Shown here piece by piece: positions 37,526 through 47,587 of a stretch of DNA of 64,000 bases. A program made the translations under genes and the position numbers. The stretch is from Psychrobacillus sp. BL-248-WT-3 (GTDB lineage Bacteria; Bacillota; Bacilli; Bacillales_A; Planococcaceae). The stretch spans positions 1-64,000 of the forward strand of contig NZ_JABAFC010000003.1 in NCBI RefSeq assembly GCF_012843435.1, read 5' to 3'. The notes beneath the pieces were generated by a model. It had not been told where the DNA came from and ran no database searches. It worked only from the letters and a program-made list of their open reading frames with translations. Each line of letters opens with the position of its first letter. Position 1 is the first letter of the stretch.

Positions 37526-39178
37526 ATGAAATCAATCAATGGTAATCAATTTGCGGATATGGTCAAGATGGGAGCACATCATCTTTTCCAAAACGCTGAC
37601 TATGTCGACGCATTAAACGTATTCCCTGTACCCGATGGTGATACAGGCACAAACATGAATCTTTCAATGACTTCAGGGGCTAAAGAGACAGCTGCTCATA
37701 CTAGTGAGCATATTGGCAAAACAGCTCAAGCATTGTCCAAAGGTTTGCTAATGGGTGCTCGAGGAAACTCTGGAGTTATTTTATCGCAACTTTTTAGAGG
37801 CTTTGGAAAGTCGATTGAGCAGCATGCAACCTTAGATGCAAAACAATTTTCCCAAGCTTTACAGTATGGAGTAGAAACAGCTTACAAAGCTGTTATGAAA
37901 CCAGTTGAAGGCACTATTTTAACTGTAGCAAAAGATTCAGCTAAAAAAGCAGTGGAAGCTAGTGAAACAATTACAGATATATCAGAACTAATGGCAGTTG
38001 TTGTAGAAGAGTCTAAACTATCACTAAACAGAACTCCAGATCTATTACCTGTTTTGAAAGAAGTAGGCGTAGTTGATAGTGGCGGACAAGGCTTAGTATT
38101 TGTTTATGAAGGTTTCCTTGCAAGCTTAAAGGGAGAAGCTCTTCCTGAGAGAACAATTAGTTCCTCTATGGACGATTTGGTTAGTGCTGAGCATCATAAA
38201 AGTGTTCAAGGATATATGGATACTGCTGACATTGAATTTGGTTTCTGTACAGAGTTCATGGTCCGTTTTGAAGAGGGCAAGAAAGCCTTTATCGAAAATG
38301 ACTTCCGTAATGATTTAAGCGAATATGGTGACTCACTTTTAGTTATCTCGGATGATGAGATTGCTAAAATTCATATCCATTCTGAAACACCAGGTGAAGT
38401 CTTAACTTATGGTCAACAATATGGGGACTTAATTAAAATTAAAATTGAAAATATGCGTCAACAGCATACAGATATCGTAGGTGAAGGCCATTCTTCTAAT
38501 ACTGCTAAGAAAGCAGAAGTTCATCCTTATGCAGTAGTAACAGTTGCAATGGGAACAGGTGTCGCTGAATTATTGAAGAGTCTTGGAGCTTCAGCAGTGA
38601 TAGAAGGTGGTCAGACAATGAATCCTTCTACTGAAGACATTGTAAAGGCGATTGAGTCTGTAGGAGCTGAGCGTGTACTAATCCTTCCTAATAACAAAAA
38701 CATCGTAATGGCTGCTGAACAAGCTGCAGAGGTTCTAGGGATTGAGGCTGCGGTTGTGCCTACAAAAACAATTCCTCAAGGAATGGCAGCGATTTTAGCG
38801 TTTAACGCTCAAGCGACTGTTCAAGAAAACCAAAAGAATATGACCGATGCTTTTGCTCACGTTAAAACTGGTCAAGTTACTTTTGCTGTACGTGATACGT
38901 CAATTGACGGTGTAGAGATTAAAAAAGATGATTTTATGTCTTTAGCTGAAGGGAAAATTATACTTTCACAGCCATCTAGAGTGGAAGCTGCAACAAAGCT
39001 AGCAACAGAATTGATTGACGAGGATTCTGAAATTGTGACAGTTATTTACGGAGAAGATGTCACGGAAGAGGAAGCTGGGAAATTTGCTTCGTTTATTGAA
39101 GAGACCTTCGAAGATGTGGAAGTAGAGCTTTATAATGGTAAACAACCATTGTACCCATATATTTTATCAGTAGAATAA
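37526..39178 (+). CDS. fakA: Fatty acid kinase subunit FakA (YloV, DAK2-DegV)
   Basis: A 550-residue ATP-binding subunit that, with a FakB partner, phosphorylates exogenous fatty acids for entry into phospholipid synthesis. The N-terminal DAK2/DhaL domain (about 1-200) has NVFPVPDGDTGTNM, with the Asp cluster that binds Mg-ATP, and LLMGARGNSGVILSQL. A middle DAK1-like domain and a C-terminal DegV-like half follow. Function fits the plsX-fab cluster 4 kb downstream. RBS AAGGAG. Confidence 0.92.
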   Translation: MKSINGNQFADMVKMGAHHLFQNADYVDALNVFPVPDGDTGTNMNLSMTSGAKETAAHTSEHIGKTAQALSKGLLMGARGNSGVILSQLFRGFGKSIEQHATLDAKQFSQALQYGVETAYKAVMKPVEGTILTVAKDSAKKAVEASETITDISELMAVVVEESKLSLNRTPDLLPVLKEVGVVDSGGQGLVFVYEGFLASLKGEALPERTISSSMDDLVSAEHHKSVQGYMDTADIEFGFCTEFMVRFEEGKKAFIENDFRNDLSEYGDSLLVISDDEIAKIHIHSETPGEVLTYGQQYGDLIKIKIENMRQQHTDIVGEGHSSNTAKKAEVHPYAVVTVAMGTGVAELLKSLGASAVIEGGQTMNPSTEDIVKAIESVGAERVLILPNNKNIVMAAEQAAEVLGIEAAVVPTKTIPQGMAAILAFNAQATVQENQKNMTDAFAHVKTGQVTFAVRDTSIDGVEIKKDDFMSLAEGKIILSQPSRVEAATKLATELIDEDSEIVTVIYGEDVTEEEAGKFASFIEETFEDVEVELYNGKQPLYPYILSVE

Positions 39179-39193
39179 AACTAGTAATACTCC

Positions 39194-39222
39194 GCGTGGG
39201 AGAAATCCCACGCTTTTTTTTT
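39194..39222 (+). terminator. Terminator of yloU-fakA
   Basis: An 8-base-pair stem (39194-39201 with 39206-39213) closed by a GAAA tetraloop and followed by nine Ts. Confidence 0.9.
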
Positions 39223-39267
39223 AGCAAGAAATTTCAGAGTTCTTTATAATCCTTTCGTACAATACTT

Positions 39268-39296
39268 TTGTTTAAAGTTCCCTAAAAGTGTAAAAT
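39268..39296 (+). promoter_or_regulatory. Probable sigma-A promoter of sdaAB
   Basis: TTGTTT (39268-39273), a 17-base spacer and TAAAAT (39291-39296), 32 bases before the sdaAB ATG and just after the fakA terminator. Confidence 0.6.
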
Positions 39297-39328
39297 AGAA
39301 ATATCAACATGAAAGTGAGGTCTGTCAA

Positions 39329-39991
39329 ATGAAATTTAAGTCTGTTTTTGACATTATTGGACCCGTTATGATTGGACCGTCCTCTTCCCATACTGCTGGA
39401 GCAGCACGAATAGGAAGGGTAGCAAGAGATTTATTTGGAAAGCAACCTACTTGGGCAAAAATCCATCTTTATGGCTCTTTTGCCGAAACATATAAAGGCC
39501 ATGGTACAGATGTGGCGATCATCGGTGGCTTATTGGACTATGATACCTTTGATGAGCGTATTAAAACGTCGTTTAGTGAAGCAGAAAAGGTCGGTCTATC
39601 CTATGAGTTTATACCTGAGACAGGACATACTGAGCATCCGAATACAGCTAGAATTGTATTAGGAGACGACGAACGTGAAATGTCGGTGGTTGGTATTTCT
39701 ATTGGTGGCGGGAAAACAGAAATAACAGAGCTAAATGGTTTTCCGTTAAGATTGTCAGGCAACTTGGCAGCGATATTAGTTGTTCACAATGACCGTTCGG
39801 GATGTATTGCAAGCGTTGCCAATTGTTTAGCTAAGCACAATATTAATATCGGTCATATGGAGGTTTCTCGAAAAGAGAAAGGAAATATGGCATTGATGGT
39901 AATTGAAGTGGATCAAAATGTGAGTAAAGATATTTTAGATGAAATTACAACTCTACCTAACATAACGAAGGTTACGAGAATTGTAGATTAA
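39329..39991 (+). CDS. sdaAB: L-serine dehydratase, beta subunit
   Basis: Small subunit of the two-chain, iron-sulfur L-serine dehydratase that makes pyruvate and ammonia. The N-terminal part has the conserved FDIIGPVMIGPSSSHTAGA. Residues about 148-220 are an ACT domain (LAAILVVHNDRSGCIASVANCLA). At 220 residues it matches B. subtilis SdaAB. sdaAA follows after eight bases. Confidence 0.95.
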   Translation: MKFKSVFDIIGPVMIGPSSSHTAGAARIGRVARDLFGKQPTWAKIHLYGSFAETYKGHGTDVAIIGGLLDYDTFDERIKTSFSEAEKVGLSYEFIPETGHTEHPNTARIVLGDDEREMSVVGISIGGGKTEITELNGFPLRLSGNLAAILVVHNDRSGCIASVANCLAKHNINIGHMEVSRKEKGNMALMVIEVDQNVSKDILDEITTLPNITKVTRIVD

Positions 39992-40002
39992 GGAGGGTTA
40001 TG

Positions 40003-40902
40003 ATGGAAGTCTTATTTCGCAATGTGCGAGAATTAGTAGAAAAAGCTGAAAAAGAAAATAAGCTTATATCTGAGATTATGATAGAACAAGAAATTCTTAT
40101 AACAGAACGCACTCGTGAAGAAATCATGTCACAAATGGATCGTAATCTGACAGTTATGGAAGAAGCAGTAGAAAAGGGACTAAAGGGAGTTCGTTCTACT
40201 TCTGGATTAACTGGTGGAGACGCTGTTCTTTTGCAAGCTTATATGAAAAAGGGGAATTCCCTTTCTGGAGAACTGATGCTAGATGCTGTAAGTAAAGCTG
40301 TAGCTACGAATGAAGTAAATGCGGCGATGGGAACTATTTGTGCTACACCTACAGCGGGCTCGGCAGGAGTAGTCCCAGGAACTCTATTTGCGGTAAAAAA
40401 CAAGCTGAACCCGACTCGTGAGCAAATGATCAGATATTTATTTACAGCAGGGGCATTTGGATTTGTTGTAGCGAACAACGCTTCTATATCTGGCGCTGCA
40501 GGAGGCTGCCAGGCAGAAGTTGGATCAGCGGCTGGTATGGCTGCCGCGGCGATAGTAGAGATGGCTGGAGGGACTCCTGCCCAAAGCTCTGAGGCATTTG
40601 CTATAACTTTAAAAAATATGCTTGGATTAGTATGCGATCCAGTTGCAGGGCTAGTAGAAGTACCATGTGTGAAAAGAAATGCGATGGGAGCCTCTAATTC
40701 CTTAGTGGCAGCAGATATGGCACTCGCGGGGGTAACAAGTCGTATTCCTTGTGATGAAGTAATCGATGCTATGTATAAAATAGGCCAAACGATGCCAACA
40801 GCATTAAAAGAAACTGCTCAAGGAGGCTTAGCTGCTACACCAACAGGAAAATGGCTAGAAGCTAAAATCTTTGGTGGGGCTGTGGTCAGCAGTGGAAAAT
40901 AA
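40003..40902 (+). CDS. sdaAA: L-serine dehydratase, alpha subunit
   Basis: Catalytic large subunit carrying the [4Fe-4S] cluster. Diagnostic segments are TGGDAVLLQAYM, TICATPTAGSAGVVPGTL, SGAAGGCQAEVGSA and LVCDPVAGLVEVPCVKRNA, with the cluster Cys residues. 299 residues from the ATG at 40003, six bases after AGGAGG; an ATG at 40000 is immediately in front and could also be used. Its last 11 bases overlap the recG start. Confidence 0.95.
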   Translation: MEVLFRNVRELVEKAEKENKLISEIMIEQEILITERTREEIMSQMDRNLTVMEEAVEKGLKGVRSTSGLTGGDAVLLQAYMKKGNSLSGELMLDAVSKAVATNEVNAAMGTICATPTAGSAGVVPGTLFAVKNKLNPTREQMIRYLFTAGAFGFVVANNASISGAAGGCQAEVGSAAGMAAAAIVEMAGGTPAQSSEAFAITLKNMLGLVCDPVAGLVEVPCVKRNAMGASNSLVAADMALAGVTSRIPCDEVIDAMYKIGQTMPTALKETAQGGLAATPTGKWLEAKIFGGAVVSSGK

Positions 40903-42940
40903 GAGAAGCAGTTTAGTTACTTCTCTAAAGGGTGTAGGTGCAGGAACAGCTAAAGCCTTAGAGGAACTAGGAATAGTTACACTAGATGATTTAGTAATGA
41001 CCTTTCCTTATAGGCATGAGGATTTTCGATTAAAAAACCTAGCAGAAACTGCCCATAATGAGAGAGTAACTGTAGAAGGAAGGGTCGAAAGTGAACCTTC
41101 TCTTCTTTTTTTAGGAAAAAATAAATCCAGACTGCAGGTTCGATTGTTGGCAGGCCAGCATTTGATCAAGGCTGTTTTTTTCAATCAAGCTTATTTGAAA
41201 TCTAAAATAACTCCAGGTTCTGTCATTACTGTTACTGGTAAATGGGATAGAGGACGACAAGTTATTAATGTTTCGACGTTCTCAGTAGGACCAAAGACAG
41301 ACCAACAGGATTTTGAACCTGTCTATTCGTTAAAAGGCTCCATAAGCCAGAAAGTTTTTAGAAGATTTATGCGGCAGGCGTTAGATGAGTTAAAAGGGGA
41401 TATCATGGATCCTTTGCCGGAGTCTATCCGCTCGATGTATAAATTGCCTGAAATGGTGGAGGCTCTCGAGGGAATTCACTTCCCGCTGGATGCTGAACAT
41501 TCCAAAAATGCTAGAAGACGGTTTGTTTACGAGGAATTACTTAACTTCCAGTTGAAAATGCAGGCCATTAAAAAGGTACGCAAAGAACAAAATGTTGGAA
41601 ATGGCGTTTCCTTTGATAATGAACGAGTGAAAAAGCTAATTGAATCCTTACCTTATGAGTTGACTGATGCACAAAAGAGAGTAGTTAATGAGATTTGTCG
41701 TGACTTGAAAGCACCTAATCGAATGAACAGACTTTTGCAGGGAGATGTAGGCTCAGGGAAAACTGTAGTTGCTGCAATCTGTTTATATGCCGTCATAACG
41801 GCAGGTTATCAAGGTGCTTTGATGGCTCCGACGGAAATTTTGGCGGAGCAACATGCAGCTTCCTTAGATGAGTGGCTCTCACCTATTGGTGTAAGAATAG
41901 CGCTATTAACTGGCTCTACTAGGCAAAAGGCAAGAAGAATCGTGCTAGAAAATTTAGCAGCGGGTAATATTGATTTACTCATAGGTACACATGCGTTGAT
42001 TCAACCTGATGTTTCATTTAAAAATCTTGGTTTAGTTATTATTGACGAACAACATCGTTTTGGTGTGGCTCAAAGAAGAGTTTTAAAAGAAAAAGGAGAA
42101 AATCCAGATGTACTTTTTATGACAGCGACACCTATTCCGCGCACCTTAGCCATAACAGCTTTTGGGGAAATGGATGTTTCTGTCATTGATCAGATGCCGG
42201 CAGGAAGAAAATCCATTGATACTCATTGGATGAAGGAAGATCAGCTTCCTAAACTTATAGGTCGTCTTAAGAAAGAGTTGGCTAATGGCAGACAAGCCTA
42301 CATCATTTGCCCTCTAATTGAGGAGTCCGAGAAACTAGACGTCCAAAATGCGGTGGATGTTTATAATATGATGTCTTATGAGCTCGGAAAAGATTACTCG
42401 GTTGGCTTGATGCACGGACGGCTTCATCCTGACGAAAAAGATGAAGTGATGAGGAATTTTACTGAGGGGCATATTCAAGTATTAGTCTCGACAACGGTAG
42501 TTGAGGTCGGAGTAAACGTTCCTAATGCATCCTTTATGATTATATTTGATGCAGAGCGCTTTGGACTAGCGCAGCTACACCAACTACGTGGTAGGGTTGG
42601 GCGTGGAGAACACCAATCGTACTGTATCCTTCTTGCTGATCCTAAGACAGAAGAAGGGAAGGAACGAATGATGTCCATGACGGAGACGAATGATGGTTTT
42701 GTCTTGGCGGAGAAAGATTTAGAGCTACGAGGACCTGGTGACTTCTTTGGGAAAAAACAAAGTGGATTACCTGAGTTTAAAATAGCAGATTTAGTTCATG
42801 ATTATCGTGCATTAAATACAGCGAAAATAGATGCCGAGCGTTTATTGGAATCTGAGCACTTTTGGAATTCCGATGAAATGGAAGGTCTACGGAATGCCTT
42901 GGTTGACTCTAAAGCACTAGATGGGGAAAGAATTGATTAA
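40892..42940 (+). CDS. recG: ATP-dependent DNA helicase RecG
   Basis: A 682-residue branch-migration helicase that acts on stalled forks and Holliday junctions. It has an N-terminal wedge/OB domain (about 1-235), Walker A LLQGDVGSGKT, DEQH motif II, the FMTATPIPRTLAI motif III region, and the C-terminal QLHQLRGRVGRGEH and GPGDFFGKKQSG. I place the start at the GTG at 40892, which gives exactly the B. subtilis length and a homologous beginning, inside the end of sdaAA. An upstream TTG at 40871 would add seven residues. Followed by a terminator. Confidence 0.93.
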   Translation: MENKRSSLVTSLKGVGAGTAKALEELGIVTLDDLVMTFPYRHEDFRLKNLAETAHNERVTVEGRVESEPSLLFLGKNKSRLQVRLLAGQHLIKAVFFNQAYLKSKITPGSVITVTGKWDRGRQVINVSTFSVGPKTDQQDFEPVYSLKGSISQKVFRRFMRQALDELKGDIMDPLPESIRSMYKLPEMVEALEGIHFPLDAEHSKNARRRFVYEELLNFQLKMQAIKKVRKEQNVGNGVSFDNERVKKLIESLPYELTDAQKRVVNEICRDLKAPNRMNRLLQGDVGSGKTVVAAICLYAVITAGYQGALMAPTEILAEQHAASLDEWLSPIGVRIALLTGSTRQKARRIVLENLAAGNIDLLIGTHALIQPDVSFKNLGLVIIDEQHRFGVAQRRVLKEKGENPDVLFMTATPIPRTLAITAFGEMDVSVIDQMPAGRKSIDTHWMKEDQLPKLIGRLKKELANGRQAYIICPLIEESEKLDVQNAVDVYNMMSYELGKDYSVGLMHGRLHPDEKDEVMRNFTEGHIQVLVSTTVVEVGVNVPNASFMIIFDAERFGLAQLHQLRGRVGRGEHQSYCILLADPKTEEGKERMMSMTETNDGFVLAEKDLELRGPGDFFGKKQSGLPEFKIADLVHDYRALNTAKIDAERLLESEHFWNSDEMEGLRNALVDSKALDGERID

Positions 42941-42988
42941 AAAGAATGCAAGGATGAACTAAATCATTTCTTGCATTCTTTTTTTATT
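42941..42988 (+). terminator. Terminator after recG
   Basis: A 12-base-pair perfect stem (42941-42952 with 42970-42981), a 17-base loop and a T-run. Its right arm contains the -35 of the fapR promoter. Confidence 0.85.
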
Positions 42989-43020
42989 GTTTATATACTG
43001 ATATTAGTACCAAGTGCTAA
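42971..43020 (+). promoter_or_regulatory. fapR promoter with FapR operator
   Basis: TTGCAT (42971-42976), a 17-base spacer and TATACT (42994-42999) form a sigma-A promoter. TTAGTACCAAGTGCTAA at 43004-43020 is a near match to the FapR box TTAGTACC-N-N-N-TACTAA. It lies over the predicted start point, so FapR would repress its own operon until malonyl-CoA releases it. Confidence 0.8.
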
Positions 43021-43036
43021 AATGGTGGTGAATAGC

Positions 43037-43603
43037 TTGAAATATACGAAAAAAGAAAGACAAAGGCTTTTACTAGAAACGCTAGATAAAAACCCTTTTA
43101 TAACAGACGAAAACCTGGCGGCAACTTTTCATGTAAGCGTGCAAACCATACGATTAGATCGAATGGAGTTATCCATCCCAGAATTGCGTGAGAGGATTAA
43201 ATCAGTTGCAGCTCATAATTTTGAAGAAGAGGTAAAGTCTCTCCCAATTGATGAGGTTATTGGAGAAATTATAGATATAGATTTAGACAAACAGGCAATA
43301 TCACTATTAGATATTAAGCAGGACCATGTGTTTGCAAGGAACGGTATTGCACGGGGACATCATCTTTTTGCACAAGCAAACTCATTGGCTGTAGCTGTTA
43401 TTAATGATGAACTGGCCTTAACTAGAAAATCTAATATTACATTTGTGAAGCCTGTAAAAGCCGGTGATCGTGTTATTGCAAAAGCAGTTGTCCTATCTAA
43501 TGACACTGAGAAGAAAAATACAGTTATTCAAGTGACAAGTAAGGTAGAAAATGAGACTGTTTTTGTTGGAGAATTCAATATGTATAGAGAAACTATGAAG
43601 TAA
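43037..43603 (+). CDS. fapR: Transcription factor FapR, repressor of fatty acid synthesis
   Basis: A 188-residue malonyl-CoA-sensing repressor of fatty-acid and phospholipid genes. It has a DeoR-like helix-turn-helix (about 10-45, [31 protein letters not shown]) and a hot-dog ligand domain ([20 protein letters not shown]). The start is TTG at 43037, preceded by GGTGGTGA; this gives MKYTKKERQ, collinear with B. subtilis MRRNKRERQ and the same length. Upstream in-frame ATGs would place the operator inside the gene. Heads the fapR-plsX-fabD-fabG operon. Confidence 0.93.
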   Translation: MKYTKKERQRLLLETLDKNPFITDENLAATFHVSVQTIRLDRMELSIPELRERIKSVAAHNFEEEVKSLPIDEVIGEIIDIDLDKQAISLLDIKQDHVFARNGIARGHHLFAQANSLAVAVINDELALTRKSNITFVKPVKAGDRVIAKAVVLSNDTEKKNTVIQVTSKVENETVFVGEFNMYRETMK

Positions 43604-43617
43604 AAAGGTGTGTAAAA

Positions 43618-44613
43618 ATGAAAATATCGATAGATGCAATGGGCGGAGACAACGCCCCTCATGAAATAGTAAAGGGAGCCTATGAGGCTCTAGAAGCTTT
43701 TGACGATTTGAACATTATCTTATATGGTGATGAAAGTAAATTAGAATCACTTGTAACTAAGCATGACCGCTTGACCGTAGTTCATACCGATGAAGTGATT
43801 GAAGGAACTGATGAGCCTGTTAGAGCTATTCGTAGAAAGAAAAATTCCTCGATGGTTAAAATGGCTGAATCGGTGAAAAATGGTGAGGCAGATGCATGTG
43901 TTTCTGCGGGTAACACAGGGGCTCTAATGGCAGCGGGACTTTTTGTAGTTGGTAGGATAGATCAAGTAGATCGTCCAGCGCTTGCTCCCACCCTCCCAAC
44001 AATAGACGGGAAAGGGTTTGTAATGCTTGACCTTGGTGCAAATTCAGATGCCAAACCGGAACATTTACAGCAATTTGCTGTAATGGGAAGTGTGTATGCA
44101 GAAAAAGTGCGTGGTATTCAAAACCCTCGAGTTGGCCTACTGAATATAGGAACCGAAGACAAAAAAGGAAATGAGCTTACTAAAGCCGCGTTTTTACTGT
44201 TGAAAGAGACACCTGTGAATTTTATAGGAAATGTTGAATCTAGAGATCTTTTAAATGGCGTAGCTGATGTAGTAGTAACAGATGGGTTTACAGGCAATAT
44301 GGTATTAAAAACGATTGAAGGTACGGCCGCGGCGATGTTTACCTTGCTGAAAGAAGCTTTTAATACATCGACAAAAACAAAAATATCAGCGTTGCTAGTA
44401 AAAGATCAGTTAAAAGGTATTAAAAATAAATTGGATTACTCTGAGTACGGTGGAGCTGGGCTATTTGGATTAAAGGCTCCAGTTATTAAAGCACATGGTT
44501 CCTCTAATAGCAGAGCGATTTTTCATGCGATCAGACAAGCACGGACAATGGTAGAAAATAATGTTTCTGAGATTATTTACACTACATTACGAAAGGAATC
44601 TTCCGATGACTAA
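43618..44613 (+). CDS. plsX: Phosphate acyltransferase PlsX
   Basis: Makes acyl-phosphate from acyl-ACP for phospholipid synthesis. The 331-residue protein begins [19 protein letters not shown] and has [25 protein letters not shown] and [14 protein letters not shown], all PlsX hallmarks. RBS AAAGGTG. fabD overlaps its end by eight bases. Confidence 0.95.
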   Translation: MKISIDAMGGDNAPHEIVKGAYEALEAFDDLNIILYGDESKLESLVTKHDRLTVVHTDEVIEGTDEPVRAIRRKKNSSMVKMAESVKNGEADACVSAGNTGALMAAGLFVVGRIDQVDRPALAPTLPTIDGKGFVMLDLGANSDAKPEHLQQFAVMGSVYAEKVRGIQNPRVGLLNIGTEDKKGNELTKAAFLLLKETPVNFIGNVESRDLLNGVADVVVTDGFTGNMVLKTIEGTAAAMFTLLKEAFNTSTKTKISALLVKDQLKGIKNKLDYSEYGGAGLFGLKAPVIKAHGSSNSRAIFHAIRQARTMVENNVSEIIYTTLRKESSDD

Positions 44614-45556
44614 AATTGCTTTTATATTTCCTGGACAGGGGTCTCAATCAGTAGGGATGGGGCAACAGCTAATAGAAAACAACAGTGAAAGTAAAAAGAT
44701 TTATGAATCAGCAGATCAAAAATTAGGTTTTTCTTTATCAGATATTATGTTGAATGGACCGGCTGAGGAGTTGACTAAAACCTACCATGCACAGCCTGCT
44801 TTACTTACAACCAGTACAATGATTGCAAAATTATTAATCGAGGCTGGAATTACTCCAGATTATACAGCTGGGCATAGCCTGGGAGAATATTCTGCTTTAG
44901 TTGCCTCTGGGGCAATTAGTTTTGAGGATGCGGTATTATTAGTTCATAGACGTGGTCTTTTCATGAATGAAGCTGTACCGGCAGGAGAAGGAACAATGGC
45001 AGCCATATTAGGATTAGATGCTACTTCTTTAGCTGAGGTAACTCAAAAGGTTACGCAAGCTGGTGACATTGTGCAAATTGCTAATCTTAATTGTCCTGGT
45101 CAAATTGTTATTTCTGGTACAGCAGAAGGAGTCAAAAAAGCTTCTGAACAAGCGAAAGAAGCAGGGGCTAAAAGAGCAATTCCTTTAACTGTGAGTGGTC
45201 CCTTCCATTCTGAATTAATGAGACCTGCTGCACATAAATTAGATGAGGCAATCAATTCTATTAAACTTTCAACTGCAAAACCTCCAGTAATTTCTAATGT
45301 TACGGCGCTTCCTGTAGAGGATGCAGCGGACGTGAAGTCCCTATTGGTCGAACAATTATATTCGCCCGTTCGTTGGGAAGAATCGATTCAACAAATGCTT
45401 GATCTTGGTGTCAACGTCTTTATTGAATGTGGTCCAGGTAAAGTGCTGAGTGGCTTAGTTAAAAAAATAGATCGATCTGTTACAACTTATTGTGTATATG
45501 ACGAGGCTTCCTTCCAGCAAGCCATTACGGAAATAGGAGAGGTTATCAATGGGTAA
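44606..45556 (+). CDS. fabD: Malonyl-CoA:ACP transacylase
   Basis: Transfers malonyl from CoA to ACP for chain elongation. The 316-residue protein has FIFPGQGSQ at 7-15, nucleophile Ser91 in [11 protein letters not shown], and the catalytic His in SGPFHSELM. The ATG at 44606 follows AAAGGAATC inside plsX; an earlier in-frame ATG at 44561 adds 15 non-homologous residues. Overlaps fabG by eight bases. Confidence 0.95.
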   Translation: MTKIAFIFPGQGSQSVGMGQQLIENNSESKKIYESADQKLGFSLSDIMLNGPAEELTKTYHAQPALLTTSTMIAKLLIEAGITPDYTAGHSLGEYSALVASGAISFEDAVLLVHRRGLFMNEAVPAGEGTMAAILGLDATSLAEVTQKVTQAGDIVQIANLNCPGQIVISGTAEGVKKASEQAKEAGAKRAIPLTVSGPFHSELMRPAAHKLDEAINSIKLSTAKPPVISNVTALPVEDAADVKSLLVEQLYSPVRWEESIQQMLDLGVNVFIECGPGKVLSGLVKKIDRSVTTYCVYDEASFQQAITEIGEVING

Positions 45557-46295
45557 ATTAGAAGGCAAATCTGCAATTGTAACAGGTGCTTCTCGTGGAA
45601 TCGGTAAGGATATAGCTATTTACTTAGCAAACGAGGGAGCTAAGGTAGTAGTCAATTATAGTGGCAGCAAAGAGAAAGCAGAAGCCGTTGTAGAAGAAAT
45701 AAAAGCGCGCGGAGGAATTGCCTTTGCAGCTCAAGCTAATATTGACCAAGCCGATGATGTTCAACGTTTAGTTAAGCAAACTTTAGAAGTCTTCGGATCT
45801 ATTGATATTTTAGTTAACAACGCTGGTATCACACGTGATAATCTAATTATGCGCATGAAGGAACAGGAATGGGACGATGTATTGAATACGAACCTAAAAG
45901 GGGTATTTCTCTGCACAAAAGCTGTTACGAGACAAATGATGAAACAACGAAATGGTCGTATTATTAATATAACTTCTATTGTTGGAGTTTCTGGAAATGC
46001 TGGACAGGCTAATTATGTTGCGGCTAAGGCTGGTGTCATTGGTCTAACGAAATCTTCTGCAAAAGAATTAGCGAGTCGTAATATAACTGTTAACTCGGTT
46101 GCACCTGGATTTATAACTACTGATATGACAGATGCTCTTCCTGAAGAAGTTAAAAGTCAAATGTTGAGCCAAATTCCTTTAGCGAAGTTTGGGAATCCAG
46201 AAGACATAGCAAAAGCAGTAGCATTTTTGGCATCAGAGGATGCTAATTATATTACTGGGCAAACGCTTCATGTTAATGGCGGTATGTATATGTAA
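45549..46295 (+). CDS. fabG: 3-oxoacyl-ACP reductase
   Basis: NADPH-dependent reductase of the fatty-acid cycle. A 248-residue short-chain dehydrogenase with TGASRGIG at 12-19, NNAG at 90-93, and catalytic Ser143, Tyr156 and Lys160 (YVAAK). Ends with the family's [12 protein letters not shown]. It starts inside fabD, and acpP follows after about 110 bases with its own promoter. Confidence 0.95.
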   Translation: MGKLEGKSAIVTGASRGIGKDIAIYLANEGAKVVVNYSGSKEKAEAVVEEIKARGGIAFAAQANIDQADDVQRLVKQTLEVFGSIDILVNNAGITRDNLIMRMKEQEWDDVLNTNLKGVFLCTKAVTRQMMKQRNGRIINITSIVGVSGNAGQANYVAAKAGVIGLTKSSAKELASRNITVNSVAPGFITTDMTDALPEEVKSQMLSQIPLAKFGNPEDIAKAVAFLASEDANYITGQTLHVNGGMYM

Positions 46296-46358
46296 TGACC
46301 ATCTGTAACTTAATAAGCACGATCTGATGTAAGTATTTATATTTCATGTGAATTAGCC

Positions 46359-46387
46359 TTTCATAGACTAAAAGTTTTTTGTATAAT
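46359..46387 (+). promoter_or_regulatory. Probable acpP promoter
   Basis: A consensus TATAAT at 46382-46387 with a weak TTTCAT 17 bases upstream. It lies about 20 bases before the acpP start and would give extra transcription of this abundant carrier. Confidence 0.5.
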
Positions 46388-46408
46388 CATTGAGGGGAGG
46401 TGACAAAT

Positions 46409-46645
46409 TTGTCAACAGTTTTAGAACGTGTAACTAAAGTGATCGTTGATCGTCTAGGTGTAGACGAGAGCGAAGTAAAATTAGAAGCATCTTTCCGTGA
46501 TGATTTAGGTGCTGACTCACTAGATGTAGTGGAGTTAGTGATGGAGCTTGAAGATGAGTTCGATATGGAAATTTCGGATGAGGATGCGGAGAATATTTCT
46601 ACTGTGGGTAACGCAGTTAGCTATATTGAAAGCAAGCAAGGCTAA
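46409..46645 (+). CDS. acpP: Acyl carrier protein
   Basis: A 78-residue acidic carrier of growing acyl chains. The phosphopantetheine site is Ser37 in [12 protein letters not shown], followed by [19 protein letters not shown]. The start is TTG at 46409, seven bases after GGGAGGTG, giving STVLERVTK like B. subtilis ADTLERVTK. A GTG at 46400 overlaps the ribosome binding site and is unlikely. Confidence 0.95.
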   Translation: MSTVLERVTKVIVDRLGVDESEVKLEASFRDDLGADSLDVVELVMELEDEFDMEISDEDAENISTVGNAVSYIESKQG

Positions 46646-46825
46646 TATTAAATAGTCACCTTTATATATATATTCTTTATATAAAGGTGAATTAAGTTAA
46701 ATAGCAACAGAGACGTTTTTACTATTCGTATGAATAATTAAAAGCGTCTCTATTTCTTTTTGCACATTGCTATAGAAACAGGTAAACTTAAACAGATAGA
46801 TGTTAAGTAAGAAAGGCAGATCAGG

Positions 46826-47584
46826 ATGAAAGTAAATAGAAAAAGCAACCACCCTAAAAAAACAGGGTTCCCAGAGAGTGTTAAACAACAGTTTCAAAAA
46901 TTTCAAAGTCATTTTGAAATCGAGTTCAATAATCCAACATTATTGTATCAAGCCTTTACCCATTCATCTTATGTGAATGAGCATCGACGTAAATTTTTCA
47001 CCGATAATGAGCGTTTAGAGTTTCTAGGAGATGCCGTATTAGAATTATCTGTTTCTCAATACTTATTCCAGCAATACGAGGTTATGAGTGAGGGGCAGCT
47101 TACAAAGCTTCGAGCAGCGATTGTTTGTGAGCCTTCTTTAGTTGTGTTTGCAAACGAATTAGGATTTGGTAAGTATGTGCTCCTTGGAAAAGGAGAAGAG
47201 TTAACTGGCGGACGTGAAAGACCGGCACTTTTAGCGGACGTATTCGAAGCATTTATCGGTGCATTATATTTGGATCAAGGATTAGAGGTAGTCGTTTCCT
47301 TTTTGGAAAAGATTGTCTTCCCTAAAATCGAAGTCGGTGCTTTTTCGCATGTGATGGATTATAAAAGCCAACTACAAGAAGTCATTCAACAAAAAAACAA
47401 TGGTGCACTTAGCTATGAAATTGTAGAAGAAAAGGGTCCGGCACATAACCGTACCTTTGTTTCGCGTGTTATTTTAAATACAACGGAACTTGGCGTCGGA
47501 ATAGGACGTTCTAAAAAAGAAGCAGAGCAACAAGCAGCTAGACTAGCGATACTCGCAATAAAGGATCAAGAACAGGGGGAATAA
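46826..47584 (+). CDS. rnc: Ribonuclease III
   Basis: Cuts double-stranded RNA in rRNA and mRNA processing. The 252-residue protein has the catalytic signature [14 protein letters not shown], the second acidic motif [16 protein letters not shown], and a C-terminal dsRNA-binding domain (about 180-250) with the [14 protein letters not shown] motif. It precedes smc by three bases, the conserved rnc-smc-ftsY order. Confidence 0.95.
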   Translation: MKVNRKSNHPKKTGFPESVKQQFQKFQSHFEIEFNNPTLLYQAFTHSSYVNEHRRKFFTDNERLEFLGDAVLELSVSQYLFQQYEVMSEGQLTKLRAAIVCEPSLVVFANELGFGKYVLLGKGEELTGGRERPALLADVFEAFIGALYLDQGLEVVVSFLEKIVFPKIEVGAFSHVMDYKSQLQEVIQQKNNGALSYEIVEEKGPAHNRTFVSRVILNTTELGVGIGRSKKEAEQQAARLAILAIKDQEQGE

Positions 47585-47587
47585 TCG

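Noticed and set aside
46697-46912. Minus-strand frame between acpP and rnc
   Set aside because: It overlaps the start of rnc, is rich in Phe and Leu from AT-rich DNA, and has no ribosome binding site.
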